Made by a program: the position numbers and the translations under genes. Positions 35,383-44,099 of a DNA stretch of 64,000 nucleotides are shown here, piece by piece (positions within the stretch are counted from its first letter, which is position 1; every line of letters begins with the position of its first letter). The stretch is from positions 1,474,001 to 1,538,000 of the forward strand of contig NC_015144.1 of NCBI RefSeq assembly GCF_000189415.1, written 5' to 3'. Source of the stretch: Weeksella virosa DSM 16922 (GTDB lineage Bacteria; Bacteroidota; Bacteroidia; Flavobacteriales; Weeksellaceae). A model generated the notes under the pieces. It was not told the origin of the DNA, ran no database searches, and was given only the letters and a program-made list of their open reading frames with translations.

Positions 35383-36290
35383 ACTTCTTTTTGTATATAT
35401 TCTGATTGTTCGATTTCATTTTTCGATTTTTTTTGGATGAGGTAAACACCGCAGAGGATTAATAAAAAACCGACAAAATGCAGCCATGTGATATGCTCAC
35501 CGACCATTACTCCCCAAGACACAGAAACTATAGGCATGATGTAGGTAACCATCGAAGCAAAAATTGCGCTAGTTTCTTGGATCATTTTGTAGAACAACAT
35601 CATGGCGATTGCTGTACCAAAAAATCCTAATAAGGTTATATAACCCAAGCTGTTCCATTGTTCTGTACTCCCTGTAAAATTTGTGAAAAAGCCCGATAAA
35701 ATAAGAACAATAATGGCTGGGATTAACCAAATGGAAAATAAAGCAGTTGATAATTGAAACGATGGTATATCCCTTAGCTTCGAGGTGATGATCAAACCAT
35801 TAATCCCGTACATGGCAGTTGCCAATACAATCAATAAACTGTGTAACAGGCTATTTTCACCCGACATACCATCAAAACCAATTAAGAGAACTGCACCAGA
35901 AAATCCGATTAAAGCTCCTATGATCTGATTTGTTTTGGCAGGAATTGCAAAAAACAATGCACCGAAAAGTAATACAAAAATAGGAACAAGCGAATCGAGA
36001 ATGCCAGCCATAGAACTACTAACATGAGTTTGGGCTATTGGGAAAAGGAACATAGGTATAAAGTTTCCGTTTGCACCAGCTAATATTACCCAAAATATTT
36101 TGTTTCGTGGAATTTTCCGTAAATTCCTAATTCCCCAAATCGATAAAAAACCTGCAGCAATCGTCATTCTCAATGCGCCAACTTGATACGGTGTAAAGGC
36201 ATTCAGACCTTGTTTGATTAGTATAAAAGAACTTCCCCAAGTAAGCGATAAGACAAGGAGAGTTAACCAATTTTTTAGCGATACTTTCAT
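35379..36290 (-). CDS. EamA/DMT family transporter
   Basis: This 303-residue integral membrane protein has ten predicted helices in two EamA repeats, starting WLTLLVLSLTWGSSFILIKQ. The first repeat runs to about residue 140 and the second from about 155 to 290. Relatives in the drug/metabolite transporter superfamily export amino acids, metabolites or drugs; the substrate here is not known. The C-terminal tail is polar and cytosolic. It converges with the acetyltransferase gene and is divergent from the putP-like gene. Confidence 0.9.
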   Translation of the reverse strand: MKVSLKNWLTLLVLSLTWGSSFILIKQGLNAFTPYQVGALRMTIAAGFLSIWGIRNLRKIPRNKIFWVILAGANGNFIPMFLFPIAQTHVSSSMAGILDSLVPIFVLLFGALFFAIPAKTNQIIGALIGFSGAVLLIGFDGMSGENSLLHSLLIVLATAMYGINGLIITSKLRDIPSFQLSTALFSIWLIPAIIVLILSGFFTNFTGSTEQWNSLGYITLLGFFGTAIAMMLFYKMIQETSAIFASMVTYIMPIVSVSWGVMVGEHITWLHFVGFLLILCGVYLIQKKSKNEIEQSEYIQKEV

Positions 36291-36401
36291 GTATTTATTT
36301 AAAGCTGCAAAGGTCTGAAAAGTTTTTTTAATTACTCTTGCTTTTGTTCTCCTAAAATCAAGAAAATCTCAGTAAACACAACGTTTTTCTTATGAAAGTT
36401 T

Positions 36402-36409
36402 TATCTTCG
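36402..36409 (+). promoter_or_regulatory. Possible -7 element for the symporter gene
   Basis: TATCTTCG has one mismatch to TAnnTTTG and lies 15 bases before the ATG at 36424. Support is weak to moderate. Confidence 0.35.
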
Positions 36410-36423
36410 AAAAAAAACAATCT

Positions 36424-37902
36424 ATGAATACCTTAGAATATATTTCCATCGGGATTTATATGATAATGATGTTGATGATCGGCTTCTACTCTTATCAAAA
36501 AACTAAAACTTCGTCGGATGATTTCTTGATTGGAGGAAGGAAAATGGGGGCACTGGTTACAGCGCTTTCAGCAGGCGCTGCCGATATGAGTGGTTGGTTG
36601 CTGATGGGGCTTCCTGGTGCTATGTATGCGGTAGGGTTGTCGAGTGGTTGGTTGGCAATTGGTTTAACGATTGGGGCTTTTCTCAATTATGTTTTGGTGG
36701 CACCAAGGCTACGAGTTTATTCTGAAGTGGCTGGGAATGCAATTACGCTGCCCGTCTATTTCGAAAACCGATTTAAAGACCAAACACATCTTCTGAAACT
36801 TATTTCATCGATTATTATCTTAGTTTTTTTTACCTTATACACATCATCGGGGATGGTTGCGGGAGGTAGATTGTTCGAGTCTGCTTTTGAAATCGATTAT
36901 CATTACGGATTATTGATTACCAGTTTAGTGGTGATTATCTATACTTTTTTAGGCGGGTTTTTAGCAGTTAGTTTAACCGATTTTGTACAAGGAATAATAA
37001 TGGTTATTACTCTTTTGGTCATTCCGATTATCATTGTGATCCAAATCGGAGGAATAGTCGAAACCAAATATTGGATCGACTTTCAGAGTCCTACCAATCT
37101 AAGTTGGCTAGAAGGAACTACAACAATCGGGATTTTGTCGCTTGCTTCATGGGGGCTAGGATATTTTGGTCAACCACATATTTTGGTTCGTTTTATGGCA
37201 ATTGATCAAGTAAAAGATTTGAAAAAAGCTAGAACTGTCGGGATTACTTGGATGATATTTTGTGTAGGAGGTGGCATGCTGATTGGTTTAGTTGGGATTG
37301 CTTATATGACCAAGTACCACACTATAATTGATGATCCAGAAACCATCTTCATCTATTTCTCAAGAGCCTTGTTTCATCCACTTATTTCGGGCTTTTTGCT
37401 TTGTGCTATTTTAGCAGCGGTTATGAGTACAATATCCTCGCAATTGTTGGTAACTTCGAGTTCGATGACCGAAGATTTTTATCGTTCTTTTCTCAATAAA
37501 AATGCTTCACAAAAAACATTGCTTAGGGTCAGTCGACTTTCGGTTCTTATCGTTGCAATAATAGCATTGCTACTGTCGATTTCACCAAACAATTCTATCC
37601 TAAACTTGGTGGGCTATGCATGGGCTGGTTTTGGTTCAGCCTTCGGTCCACTAATGTTGTTGAGTTTGCTTTGGAAAAAAACTTCGCGAGTTGGTGCATT
37701 GGTAGGATTAATCTCCGGCGGACTAATAGTTTTGTTTTGGATGATTCTACAGCATCCCTATAAAGAGGTATATGCGATGATTCCGGCCTTCCCGCTTTCT
37801 TTCGGTTTGATTATCCTTTTTTCTATATTTTTTCCTGACAAGGATGTAGAAATTAATCAAGAATTTGATAAAGTAGGGACCATCATCGAAAAACAGTATT
37901 AA
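36424..37902 (+). CDS. putP: Sodium/solute symporter, PutP-like (proline)
   Basis: The 492-residue membrane protein has about thirteen helices of the sodium:solute symporter family. The N-terminus reads SSDDFLIGGRKMGALVTALSAGAADMSGWLL, and the latter part is a sodium-binding and transport motif typical of PutP. The later segment STISSQLLVTSSSMTEDFYRSF is also typical for proline symporters. It most likely imports proline with sodium. The C-terminal tail is short and acidic. It is monocistronic. Substrate assignment is by family resemblance. Confidence 0.9.
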   Translation: MNTLEYISIGIYMIMMLMIGFYSYQKTKTSSDDFLIGGRKMGALVTALSAGAADMSGWLLMGLPGAMYAVGLSSGWLAIGLTIGAFLNYVLVAPRLRVYSEVAGNAITLPVYFENRFKDQTHLLKLISSIIILVFFTLYTSSGMVAGGRLFESAFEIDYHYGLLITSLVVIIYTFLGGFLAVSLTDFVQGIIMVITLLVIPIIIVIQIGGIVETKYWIDFQSPTNLSWLEGTTTIGILSLASWGLGYFGQPHILVRFMAIDQVKDLKKARTVGITWMIFCVGGGMLIGLVGIAYMTKYHTIIDDPETIFIYFSRALFHPLISGFLLCAILAAVMSTISSQLLVTSSSMTEDFYRSFLNKNASQKTLLRVSRLSVLIVAIIALLLSISPNNSILNLVGYAWAGFGSAFGPLMLLSLLWKKTSRVGALVGLISGGLIVLFWMILQHPYKEVYAMIPAFPLSFGLIILFSIFFPDKDVEINQEFDKVGTIIEKQY

Positions 37903-37992
37903 TATTTTTTTATATCCTGACCAACTATTTTTTTTAAAAAAACATATAAGTTATCCTATGATTAATCTCTTTTTATAGAGATGATAAGTTTG

Positions 37993-38000
37993 TATATTTG
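37993..38000 (+). promoter_or_regulatory. -7 element of the mutL operon
   Basis: TATATTTG matches the TAnnTTTG consensus exactly and lies 34 bases before the mutL ATG. At about the expected -33 distance there is TTT rather than TTG. It is the only good promoter match before the six-gene operon. Confidence 0.55.
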
Positions 38001-38034
38001 TAAATTATCTAAGGATGAAAGCCAAAAAGAATAG

Positions 38035-39816
38035 ATGGGAGATATAATCCAATTATTGCCAGATCATGTAGCAAATCAGATAGCTGCGGGAGAGGTTGTG
38101 CAACGACCATCCTCGGTTGTCAAAGAGCTGATGGAGAATGCGGTGGATGCTGGCGCTAGCGAAATAAAAGTTTTAATAAAAGATGCTGGTCGGAGTCTGA
38201 TACAAATCATAGACGACGGAAAGGGAATGAGTATGACCGATGTTCGTATGGCGTTCGAGCGTCATGCAACATCAAAGATTCGCACTACCGAAGATATTTT
38301 TCATATTACAACCAAAGGTTTTCGGGGGGAAGCTCTAGCTTCTATTGCAGCAGTAGCACAAGTAGAAGCAAAAACTAAGTTAACTGATGAAACCTTGGGT
38401 AGTCTGTTGGTGATTGAAGGAGGAGATGTACGGGTGCAAGAACCAGTAGTAACGCCCAGTGGAACATCTGTTTCTGTGAAAAATCTTTTTTATAACGTTC
38501 CGGCAAGACGTAATTTTCTCAAATCAAATCAAGTAGAGTTTAGGCATATTCAGGATGAATTTCAACGAATAGCTTTGGCGCATGAGGGAATTTCTTTTCA
38601 GTTAATTCATAATAATTCTGATGTTTATTACCTGAAAGCAGGAAATCTGAAGCAGCGAATAGTACAGATTTTTGGTAAAAAGATAGAAACCCAATTGTTA
38701 GAAATTTTAGAAGAAACAGAAATCGTTAATATCAAAGGTTATGTAGGGAAACCCGATTCTGCTAAAAAATCACGAGGAGAACAATTCTTTTTTGTCAATA
38801 ACCGATTCATCAAAAATGCCTATTTACATAAAGCAATTACTGATGCTTTCGAAGGTTTGCTACCAAATGGTTATACACCAAGTTATTTTTTGTATTTAGA
38901 GTTGGATCCTTCTAAAATAGATATCAACATTCATCCAACCAAAACAGAAATAAAATTCGAGGAAGATACCAAGATTTTTCAGCTGTTACGTTCGGCAATC
39001 AAGCACAGTTTAGGGCAATTTAATGTTGTTCCTTCTCTTGATTTTGATCAAGATCCTCGGTGGGCTTTTATCAATCATCCGAAAGATAAACCAATCGTGG
39101 AGCCAAAAATTATGGTTTCTTCGGATTACAATCCGTTTGATAACCCTTTTACACAAACCAAACCTACGCCAACAACCATCCAGGCGAATCTCGATTTTTA
39201 CCGAGAAAGTGAAATCTTGACGCAAGAAAATACGCCAACCGAAGCATTGTTCGAGTTGGATTCTGAATTACCAACCCAAATTTTGCAATGGAATTTGCGT
39301 TATTTGGTAGTAGAACATTTGGGCGAATTGTTGGTTATTGATCAGCATAGAGCGCATCAAAAAGTATTGTATGAACGTTTTCTGCGAACCAAAACAGATC
39401 ATGCTTTGGCACAACAATTATTATTCCCAATCGAGTTAGAGGCATCGCCTGTGAATATAGAACGTATAAAAACGATCGAAAAAGAATTAATTCTTTATGG
39501 TTTTGATTTGTGTTTCCGAGAAGAAATGATTTTGGTCAATGCAATTCCGGTCGATGTAGATCAAAGTCATGTGGCGGGTATTTTTGCTGATTTTATTGCA
39601 GAACTAGACTTCAGTCAAGGTGTAGATTTTGAGTCTTCTTTTGCTAAAATTTTCGCAAAAAATGCAGCAATAAAAAAAGGAGAAATTCTGAAGAAAGAAC
39701 AAATGGTAACTTTGGTTCAACAATTGCTGATGCTTGATTATCCGAATTTTACACCCTACGGAAAACCGGTTTTTATAAAAATGAATCTTCAAGAAATAGA
39801 AAAAAAAATAAATTAA
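38035..39816 (+). CDS. mutL: DNA mismatch repair protein MutL
   Basis: The 593-residue protein has the GHKL ATPase at residues 1 to about 330 (Asn35 in ELMENAVDAGA, then DDGKGM, FRGEALAS and the DPSKIDINIHPTKTEIKF end). The C-terminal domain from about 410 contains DQHRAHQKVLYE starting at Asp436, the metal-binding motif of MutL proteins with a nicking activity. A variable linker separates them. It recruits and activates strand removal after MutS finds a mismatch. It is first in a tight operon with rhomboids, a nuclease-fold protein and a HerA-like ATPase. Identification is firm. Confidence 0.96.
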   Translation: MGDIIQLLPDHVANQIAAGEVVQRPSSVVKELMENAVDAGASEIKVLIKDAGRSLIQIIDDGKGMSMTDVRMAFERHATSKIRTTEDIFHITTKGFRGEALASIAAVAQVEAKTKLTDETLGSLLVIEGGDVRVQEPVVTPSGTSVSVKNLFYNVPARRNFLKSNQVEFRHIQDEFQRIALAHEGISFQLIHNNSDVYYLKAGNLKQRIVQIFGKKIETQLLEILEETEIVNIKGYVGKPDSAKKSRGEQFFFVNNRFIKNAYLHKAITDAFEGLLPNGYTPSYFLYLELDPSKIDINIHPTKTEIKFEEDTKIFQLLRSAIKHSLGQFNVVPSLDFDQDPRWAFINHPKDKPIVEPKIMVSSDYNPFDNPFTQTKPTPTTIQANLDFYRESEILTQENTPTEALFELDSELPTQILQWNLRYLVVEHLGELLVIDQHRAHQKVLYERFLRTKTDHALAQQLLFPIELEASPVNIERIKTIEKELILYGFDLCFREEMILVNAIPVDVDQSHVAGIFADFIAELDFSQGVDFESSFAKIFAKNAAIKKGEILKKEQMVTLVQQLLMLDYPNFTPYGKPVFIKMNLQEIEKKIN

Positions 39817-39820
39817 TCGA

Positions 39821-40636
39821 ATGCTCAATAGAATTCCTGTAATCACTAAAAATATATTGATAATCAATGTACTGTTTTTCTTGGCAAAATATATTTTTGC
39901 TAGCAAAGGATTGGATCTCGATATGGTTTTTGGAGCTTTTTATCCAGAATCGCCCAACTTTAGATTTTGGCAGGTTTTGTCACATATGTTTATGCATGCA
40001 GATTTTACACATATCCTATTCAATATGTTTGGTTTGTGGATGTTTGGCTCGGTTGTAGAGCAAACAATTGGTGCAAAAAAATACTTAGCAATGTACTTGT
40101 TGGCTGGTTTTTGTGGTTTTGCTTTATTTAACTTATCTACCTATTTTCAGTTAACCGAAGTGAAAGATTCTTTATCGATGATAGATTTGGATCTTATCAA
40201 ACGTTCTGCATACGAAGCTGGGCAAGGAATTATGCATAGTAATGGGACGAGTGAAGAAATTGTACATATAAAAAATCAAGAATTGAATACTTTAGAAAGT
40301 AAACTAAATAATATCCAGCTTACAAAATCTATTGCAGATAATATAGTGCATTTATTTAGCGCGTATACCACAGCAATGGTAGGTGCGTCTGGAGCTATAT
40401 ATGGTTTGCTCGTCGCTTTTGCAGTTCTGTACCCTGAGGCAAAACTAATGATGATTTTTTTACCAATTCCGATCAAAGCTAAATATTTTATACCGATACT
40501 TATCGTTTTAGAGTTTTATATGGGAATTGCAAATTATAGTTGGAATCCTGTTGCACATTTTGCACATTTAGGAGGTGCATTGGTAGGTTATTTGTACATT
40601 AGAAATTGGAAGAAAAATCAATTTAGAAGATGGTAA
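39821..40636 (+). CDS. Rhomboid family intramembrane serine protease, copy 1
   Basis: The 271-residue protein has six predicted helices. The catalytic serine lies in AMVGASGAIYGLL and the catalytic histidine in the last helix segment VAHFAHLGGALVGYLY. The HADFTHILFNMFGLWMFG segment is the usual loop-1 region. An extra stretch of about 60 residues (DSLSMIDLDLIKRSAYEAG onward) is inserted before the catalytic helix. It should cleave transmembrane substrates; targets are unknown. It begins 4 bases after the mutL stop and its end overlaps the next rhomboid gene by 7 bases. Confidence 0.92.
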   Translation: MLNRIPVITKNILIINVLFFLAKYIFASKGLDLDMVFGAFYPESPNFRFWQVLSHMFMHADFTHILFNMFGLWMFGSVVEQTIGAKKYLAMYLLAGFCGFALFNLSTYFQLTEVKDSLSMIDLDLIKRSAYEAGQGIMHSNGTSEEIVHIKNQELNTLESKLNNIQLTKSIADNIVHLFSAYTTAMVGASGAIYGLLVAFAVLYPEAKLMMIFLPIPIKAKYFIPILIVLEFYMGIANYSWNPVAHFAHLGGALVGYLYIRNWKKNQFRRW

Positions 40637-41523
40637 ATGGCATATTAGATGAATTGAAATTGAAATATAAGTCTGGCAATATCGCAACGAAATTGATTTA
40701 TATCAATATTATCTTTTTCTTTACGATATTGATAGTTGGCTTTGTACTAAAGAAAATTTTTCCATCTTTCCAGATCGATAATATTATAGCACTTTCCAGT
40801 CAACCCAATGCATTAATTAAGCACCCTTGGAGCATTTTTACTTATGCATTTTTACATGGCGAACTATGGCATTTGTTCCTCAATATGCTGTTGTTATATT
40901 ATATTAGTAGCATGTTTTTACGCTATTTTAGAGATCAAGACTTCCTTACTTTTTATATTCTTGGAATCTTAGGCGGTGCTTTATTCTACTGTTTGTTTGC
41001 GGGTTATTTTTCGTCAGGATCAAGTTATTTAGTAGGTTCATCAGCTGCAATATATGCTACTTTTTTTGGTCTGGTATCTTATAATCCTAAAATACCAGTT
41101 CGATTGTTGTTTTTCCCCAATAGCTTCCCTATACTCTATATTGCTTTCTTTTTATTAGGCTTGGATGTGTATCAGATAATAGATGGTCGTAATTCTGGCG
41201 GAAGTTTATCTCATTTTGGAGGAGCTGCTGTTGGGTATCTGTATATGAAACAATTCGAAAAAGGAAATGATTTTATCGGTCGGACAATTCGACAAGTACA
41301 AAATTTCTTCAATCGTAAGAAAAAAACTACCTTTAAAACCTATAGCAATCAAACCAAAAAGAATCCATACGAGCAGAAAGTACCTCGAGATGACTATGAG
41401 TTTAATTCGCAAAAAGTTGCAAAACAACAAAAAATAGATGCTATTCTCGATAAAATTTCTCGTTCGGGTTATGAAAGTTTGACCAAAGAAGAGAAAGATT
41501 TTTTATTTAGAGAAGGACGATGA
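40630..41523 (+). CDS. Rhomboid family protein, copy 2, with soluble C-terminal tail
   Basis: The 297-residue protein has the rhomboid core with GELWHLFLNMLLLYYISS, the likely catalytic serine in YLVGSSAAIYATF and histidine in SLSHFGGAAVGYLY. The usual GxSG glycine is replaced by alanine. A basic tail of about 80 residues follows and ends with a small conserved motif (KIDAILDKISRSGYESLTKE, then EKDFLFREG), as in DUF6576-type tails. It overlaps the previous gene by 7 bases and the next by 4. The two rhomboids may act together or on different substrates. Confidence 0.9.
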   Translation: MVNGILDELKLKYKSGNIATKLIYINIIFFFTILIVGFVLKKIFPSFQIDNIIALSSQPNALIKHPWSIFTYAFLHGELWHLFLNMLLLYYISSMFLRYFRDQDFLTFYILGILGGALFYCLFAGYFSSGSSYLVGSSAAIYATFFGLVSYNPKIPVRLLFFPNSFPILYIAFFLLGLDVYQIIDGRNSGGSLSHFGGAAVGYLYMKQFEKGNDFIGRTIRQVQNFFNRKKKTTFKTYSNQTKKNPYEQKVPRDDYEFNSQKVAKQQKIDAILDKISRSGYESLTKEEKDFLFREGR

Positions 41524-42551
41524 AACAAGAAAAAGGCTTTCAATTAAATTTTTTCAATAAATTCCTTTTGTTTTTCAATGGGGTATTTTTGTTAATGGCA
41601 TATTCTGTTTATCTCAATCGTTTTTTTGCACCTTCAGAAATCCCTTATTTCAATTTTATTTCTATTGGTTATCCTTTTATATTTCTTGTTGCATGTCTTT
41701 TTGTCGGGTATTGGCTTATCGTTAGTTGGCGATATGCCCTAATTGTGTTGGTAGCATCTTTTGGTGTACTCAATATTTTTACTTATTCTTATCCGATAGG
41801 CTTATTCCAAAAGAAGTCTACCGCAAAACCAAATCTCAGTGTGATGTCGTATAACGCACATTTCATTCGGGATGATGGAACCGATCAATTTATAGCCAAA
41901 AATTTGGCAGATATAATGATGTTTCAAGAAGCATACGAAAAGAACTTCAAATCAATAGAAAAAGAATTACAGTCCTATTATAGCGAACATTACGGCTTAA
42001 TAGCTTTTTTTAGTAAATATCCTATTATAGAAACCAAACAAATAAATTTTCCTACTCAAAATAATAAAGGAACTGCCGCTTATGCAGATATCGATACAGG
42101 GAAAGACACAATACGTTTGGTAAATATATATATGGAAACGATGGGAGTTGATAAAAATCTAGTGAAATCGACTATCGAAGCCGAAAACTCTGCACAAGTA
42201 GAAGAAAAAACAAAAAAAATAGAAAATAAGTTGATTGCAGGAATGCTGATGCATGAAAAACAACTCAAAGAAATTATGCCATATATCACCAAAAGTCCGT
42301 ATCCTGTATTGGTAGGATGTGACTTGAACGCCACACCCGCATCCTATGAATATCAACAACTAAATGCCTATTTGTATGATTCTTTCTTGCAAGTAGGAAA
42401 AGGAAATGCGACGACTTTTCATGGTTTTCGTTTTCCGATTCGGATTGATTATTTGTTTCATTCGAAAGAATTTATTCCTATTGATGGAAAGATTATCCGA
42501 AAAAAGTTTTCTGATCATTATCCCGTTATCGTACAATATCAATTACCTTAA
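41520..42551 (+). CDS. Endonuclease/exonuclease/phosphatase (EEP) family protein, membrane anchored
   Basis: The 343-residue protein has an N-terminal membrane part with two or three helices (residues 15-105). An EEP catalytic fold follows from about residue 110: LSVMSYNAHF, then IMMFQEAYE, then VLVGCDLNATPASYEYQ, and finally RIDYLFHSK with a terminal SDHYPVIVQ. These hold the Asn, Glu, Asp/Asn and His residues of the EEP active site. The substrate could be DNA, a phospholipid or a sugar phosphate. The start codon overlaps the previous stop (ATGA), so translation is coupled. A membrane anchor argues for an envelope or phospholipid role over DNA repair. Confidence 0.88.
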   Translation: MKQEKGFQLNFFNKFLLFFNGVFLLMAYSVYLNRFFAPSEIPYFNFISIGYPFIFLVACLFVGYWLIVSWRYALIVLVASFGVLNIFTYSYPIGLFQKKSTAKPNLSVMSYNAHFIRDDGTDQFIAKNLADIMMFQEAYEKNFKSIEKELQSYYSEHYGLIAFFSKYPIIETKQINFPTQNNKGTAAYADIDTGKDTIRLVNIYMETMGVDKNLVKSTIEAENSAQVEEKTKKIENKLIAGMLMHEKQLKEIMPYITKSPYPVLVGCDLNATPASYEYQQLNAYLYDSFLQVGKGNATTFHGFRFPIRIDYLFHSKEFIPIDGKIIRKKFSDHYPVIVQYQLP

Positions 42552-42562
42552 AACCTAATAAC

Positions 42563-44098
42563 ATGTCGAACAGAGAAGCATTTATACAAGAAATACAATC
42601 GCGATACCAGTACAAAGGTGATAAAATAATATTAGGAAAAGCCAAGCTCGACGGAGAAGTAGTTCCTGAGGCAGAAATCTCTATTGCCCTAAAAACCATG
42701 AATCGTCACGGTTTGATTGGTGGAGCAACAGGAACCGGAAAAACAAAATCTTTGCAAATCATAGCAGAACAATTATCAGAAAAAGGTGTTCCCACATTGC
42801 TTATGGATATCAAAGGAGATTTATCTGGGATCGCAGCCAAAGGAGATGAGCATAACCAAGCAATTCTGCAACGACACGAGGTTTTGGGGTTACCGTATGT
42901 AGCCAAAGCTGCACCAAGCGAGTTACTCTCTATTAGCGATGAGCCAGGGGTGAAGCTTCGAGCAACGATCGAAGAATTTGGTCCGGTTTTGTTTAGTAAA
43001 ATTTTAGAATTGAATGAAACACAATCAAGTATTATCTCCATTATCTTTAAATATTGTGAAGATAATAATCTCCCATTGATTGATTTAGAAGATATGCGTC
43101 GTGTACTGCAATATGTAACCGATACACCCGAAGGGAAAACAGAATTAAATTCTAATTACGGTACAATATCACCTGCTTCTCTAGGAGCAATTCTCAGAAA
43201 AATTGTTGGACTAGAGCAACAAGGAGCTACAAAATTTTTTGGTGAACCAAGTTTCGATGTACAAGAATTATTACAAGTAAACAATGGACAAGGAACCGTG
43301 AATATTATACGATTAACCGATATCCAAAATCAACCGAATTTGTTTTCTACTTTTATGTTGAGTTTATTGAATAAAATCTATTCTCAATTTCCAGAGCAAG
43401 GAGACTCTGACAGACCGAAATTAGTAATCTTCATTGATGAGGCCCACCTTATATTCAAGGAAGCATCGAAAACATTGCTCAACCAAATAGAGACAATGGT
43501 AAAATTAATTCGATCGAAAGGTGTAGGATTATTTTTTGTAACCCAAGTCCCGGGTGATGTTCCAGATGGCGTACTTAGCCAACTCGGACTAAAAGTACAA
43601 CATGCTTTGCGTGGTTTTACAGCCAAAGATCGAAAAGAAATTCAAAAAGCCATCGAAAACTATCCTATCTCTACCTATTATAAAGCAGACGAGGTTATAA
43701 CTCAATTAGGTATTGGAGAAGCGTTTGTAACAGCTTTGGACGAGAAAGGTATACCTACACCTTTGGCTTATACGTATATGCGTTCACCAAACTCTAGAAT
43801 GGATATCCTTACCGAAAACGAAATTAGTCAATTGGTCAATAACTCTAAATTGGTAAGTAAATATCAAAACTCTATCAATCGACACAGTGCACATGAGATG
43901 TTGAGTGAACGACTTACAGAAGCCAATGCAGAAAAAAATGCTCCCAAACCAATCCCTGCTACAAGAAGAACAACAGCTCCGAAACAAACTTCGTGGACCG
44001 ATAGTCGGATGGCACGTGATGTAAGTAGGACAGCCACTCGAAAATTAATCGATTGGGGAATGAAATTGTTGATGAGTGCAATGAAAGGTAAAAAATAA
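42563..44098 (+). CDS. HerA/FtsK-like ATPase, DUF853 (YjgR-like)
   Basis: The 511-residue protein has Walker A GGATGTGKT at residues 53-61, a Walker B followed by an acidic switch (LVIFIDEAHLIF, near residue 290-300), and the DUF853 segments MNRHGLIGG and LMDIKGDLSGIAAKGD. A basic, low-complexity linker and a final helix (KLIDWGMKLLMSAMKG) follow. Members form hexameric rings and are usually annotated as helicase HerA-like. Function is not settled. The next gene starts one base after the stop, indicating coupling with a nuclease-like protein. I regard it as housekeeping rather than a defence ATPase. Confidence 0.9.
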   Translation: MSNREAFIQEIQSRYQYKGDKIILGKAKLDGEVVPEAEISIALKTMNRHGLIGGATGTGKTKSLQIIAEQLSEKGVPTLLMDIKGDLSGIAAKGDEHNQAILQRHEVLGLPYVAKAAPSELLSISDEPGVKLRATIEEFGPVLFSKILELNETQSSIISIIFKYCEDNNLPLIDLEDMRRVLQYVTDTPEGKTELNSNYGTISPASLGAILRKIVGLEQQGATKFFGEPSFDVQELLQVNNGQGTVNIIRLTDIQNQPNLFSTFMLSLLNKIYSQFPEQGDSDRPKLVIFIDEAHLIFKEASKTLLNQIETMVKLIRSKGVGLFFVTQVPGDVPDGVLSQLGLKVQHALRGFTAKDRKEIQKAIENYPISTYYKADEVITQLGIGEAFVTALDEKGIPTPLAYTYMRSPNSRMDILTENEISQLVNNSKLVSKYQNSINRHSAHEMLSERLTEANAEKNAPKPIPATRRTTAPKQTSWTDSRMARDVSRTATRKLIDWGMKLLMSAMKGKK

Positions 44099-44099
44099 G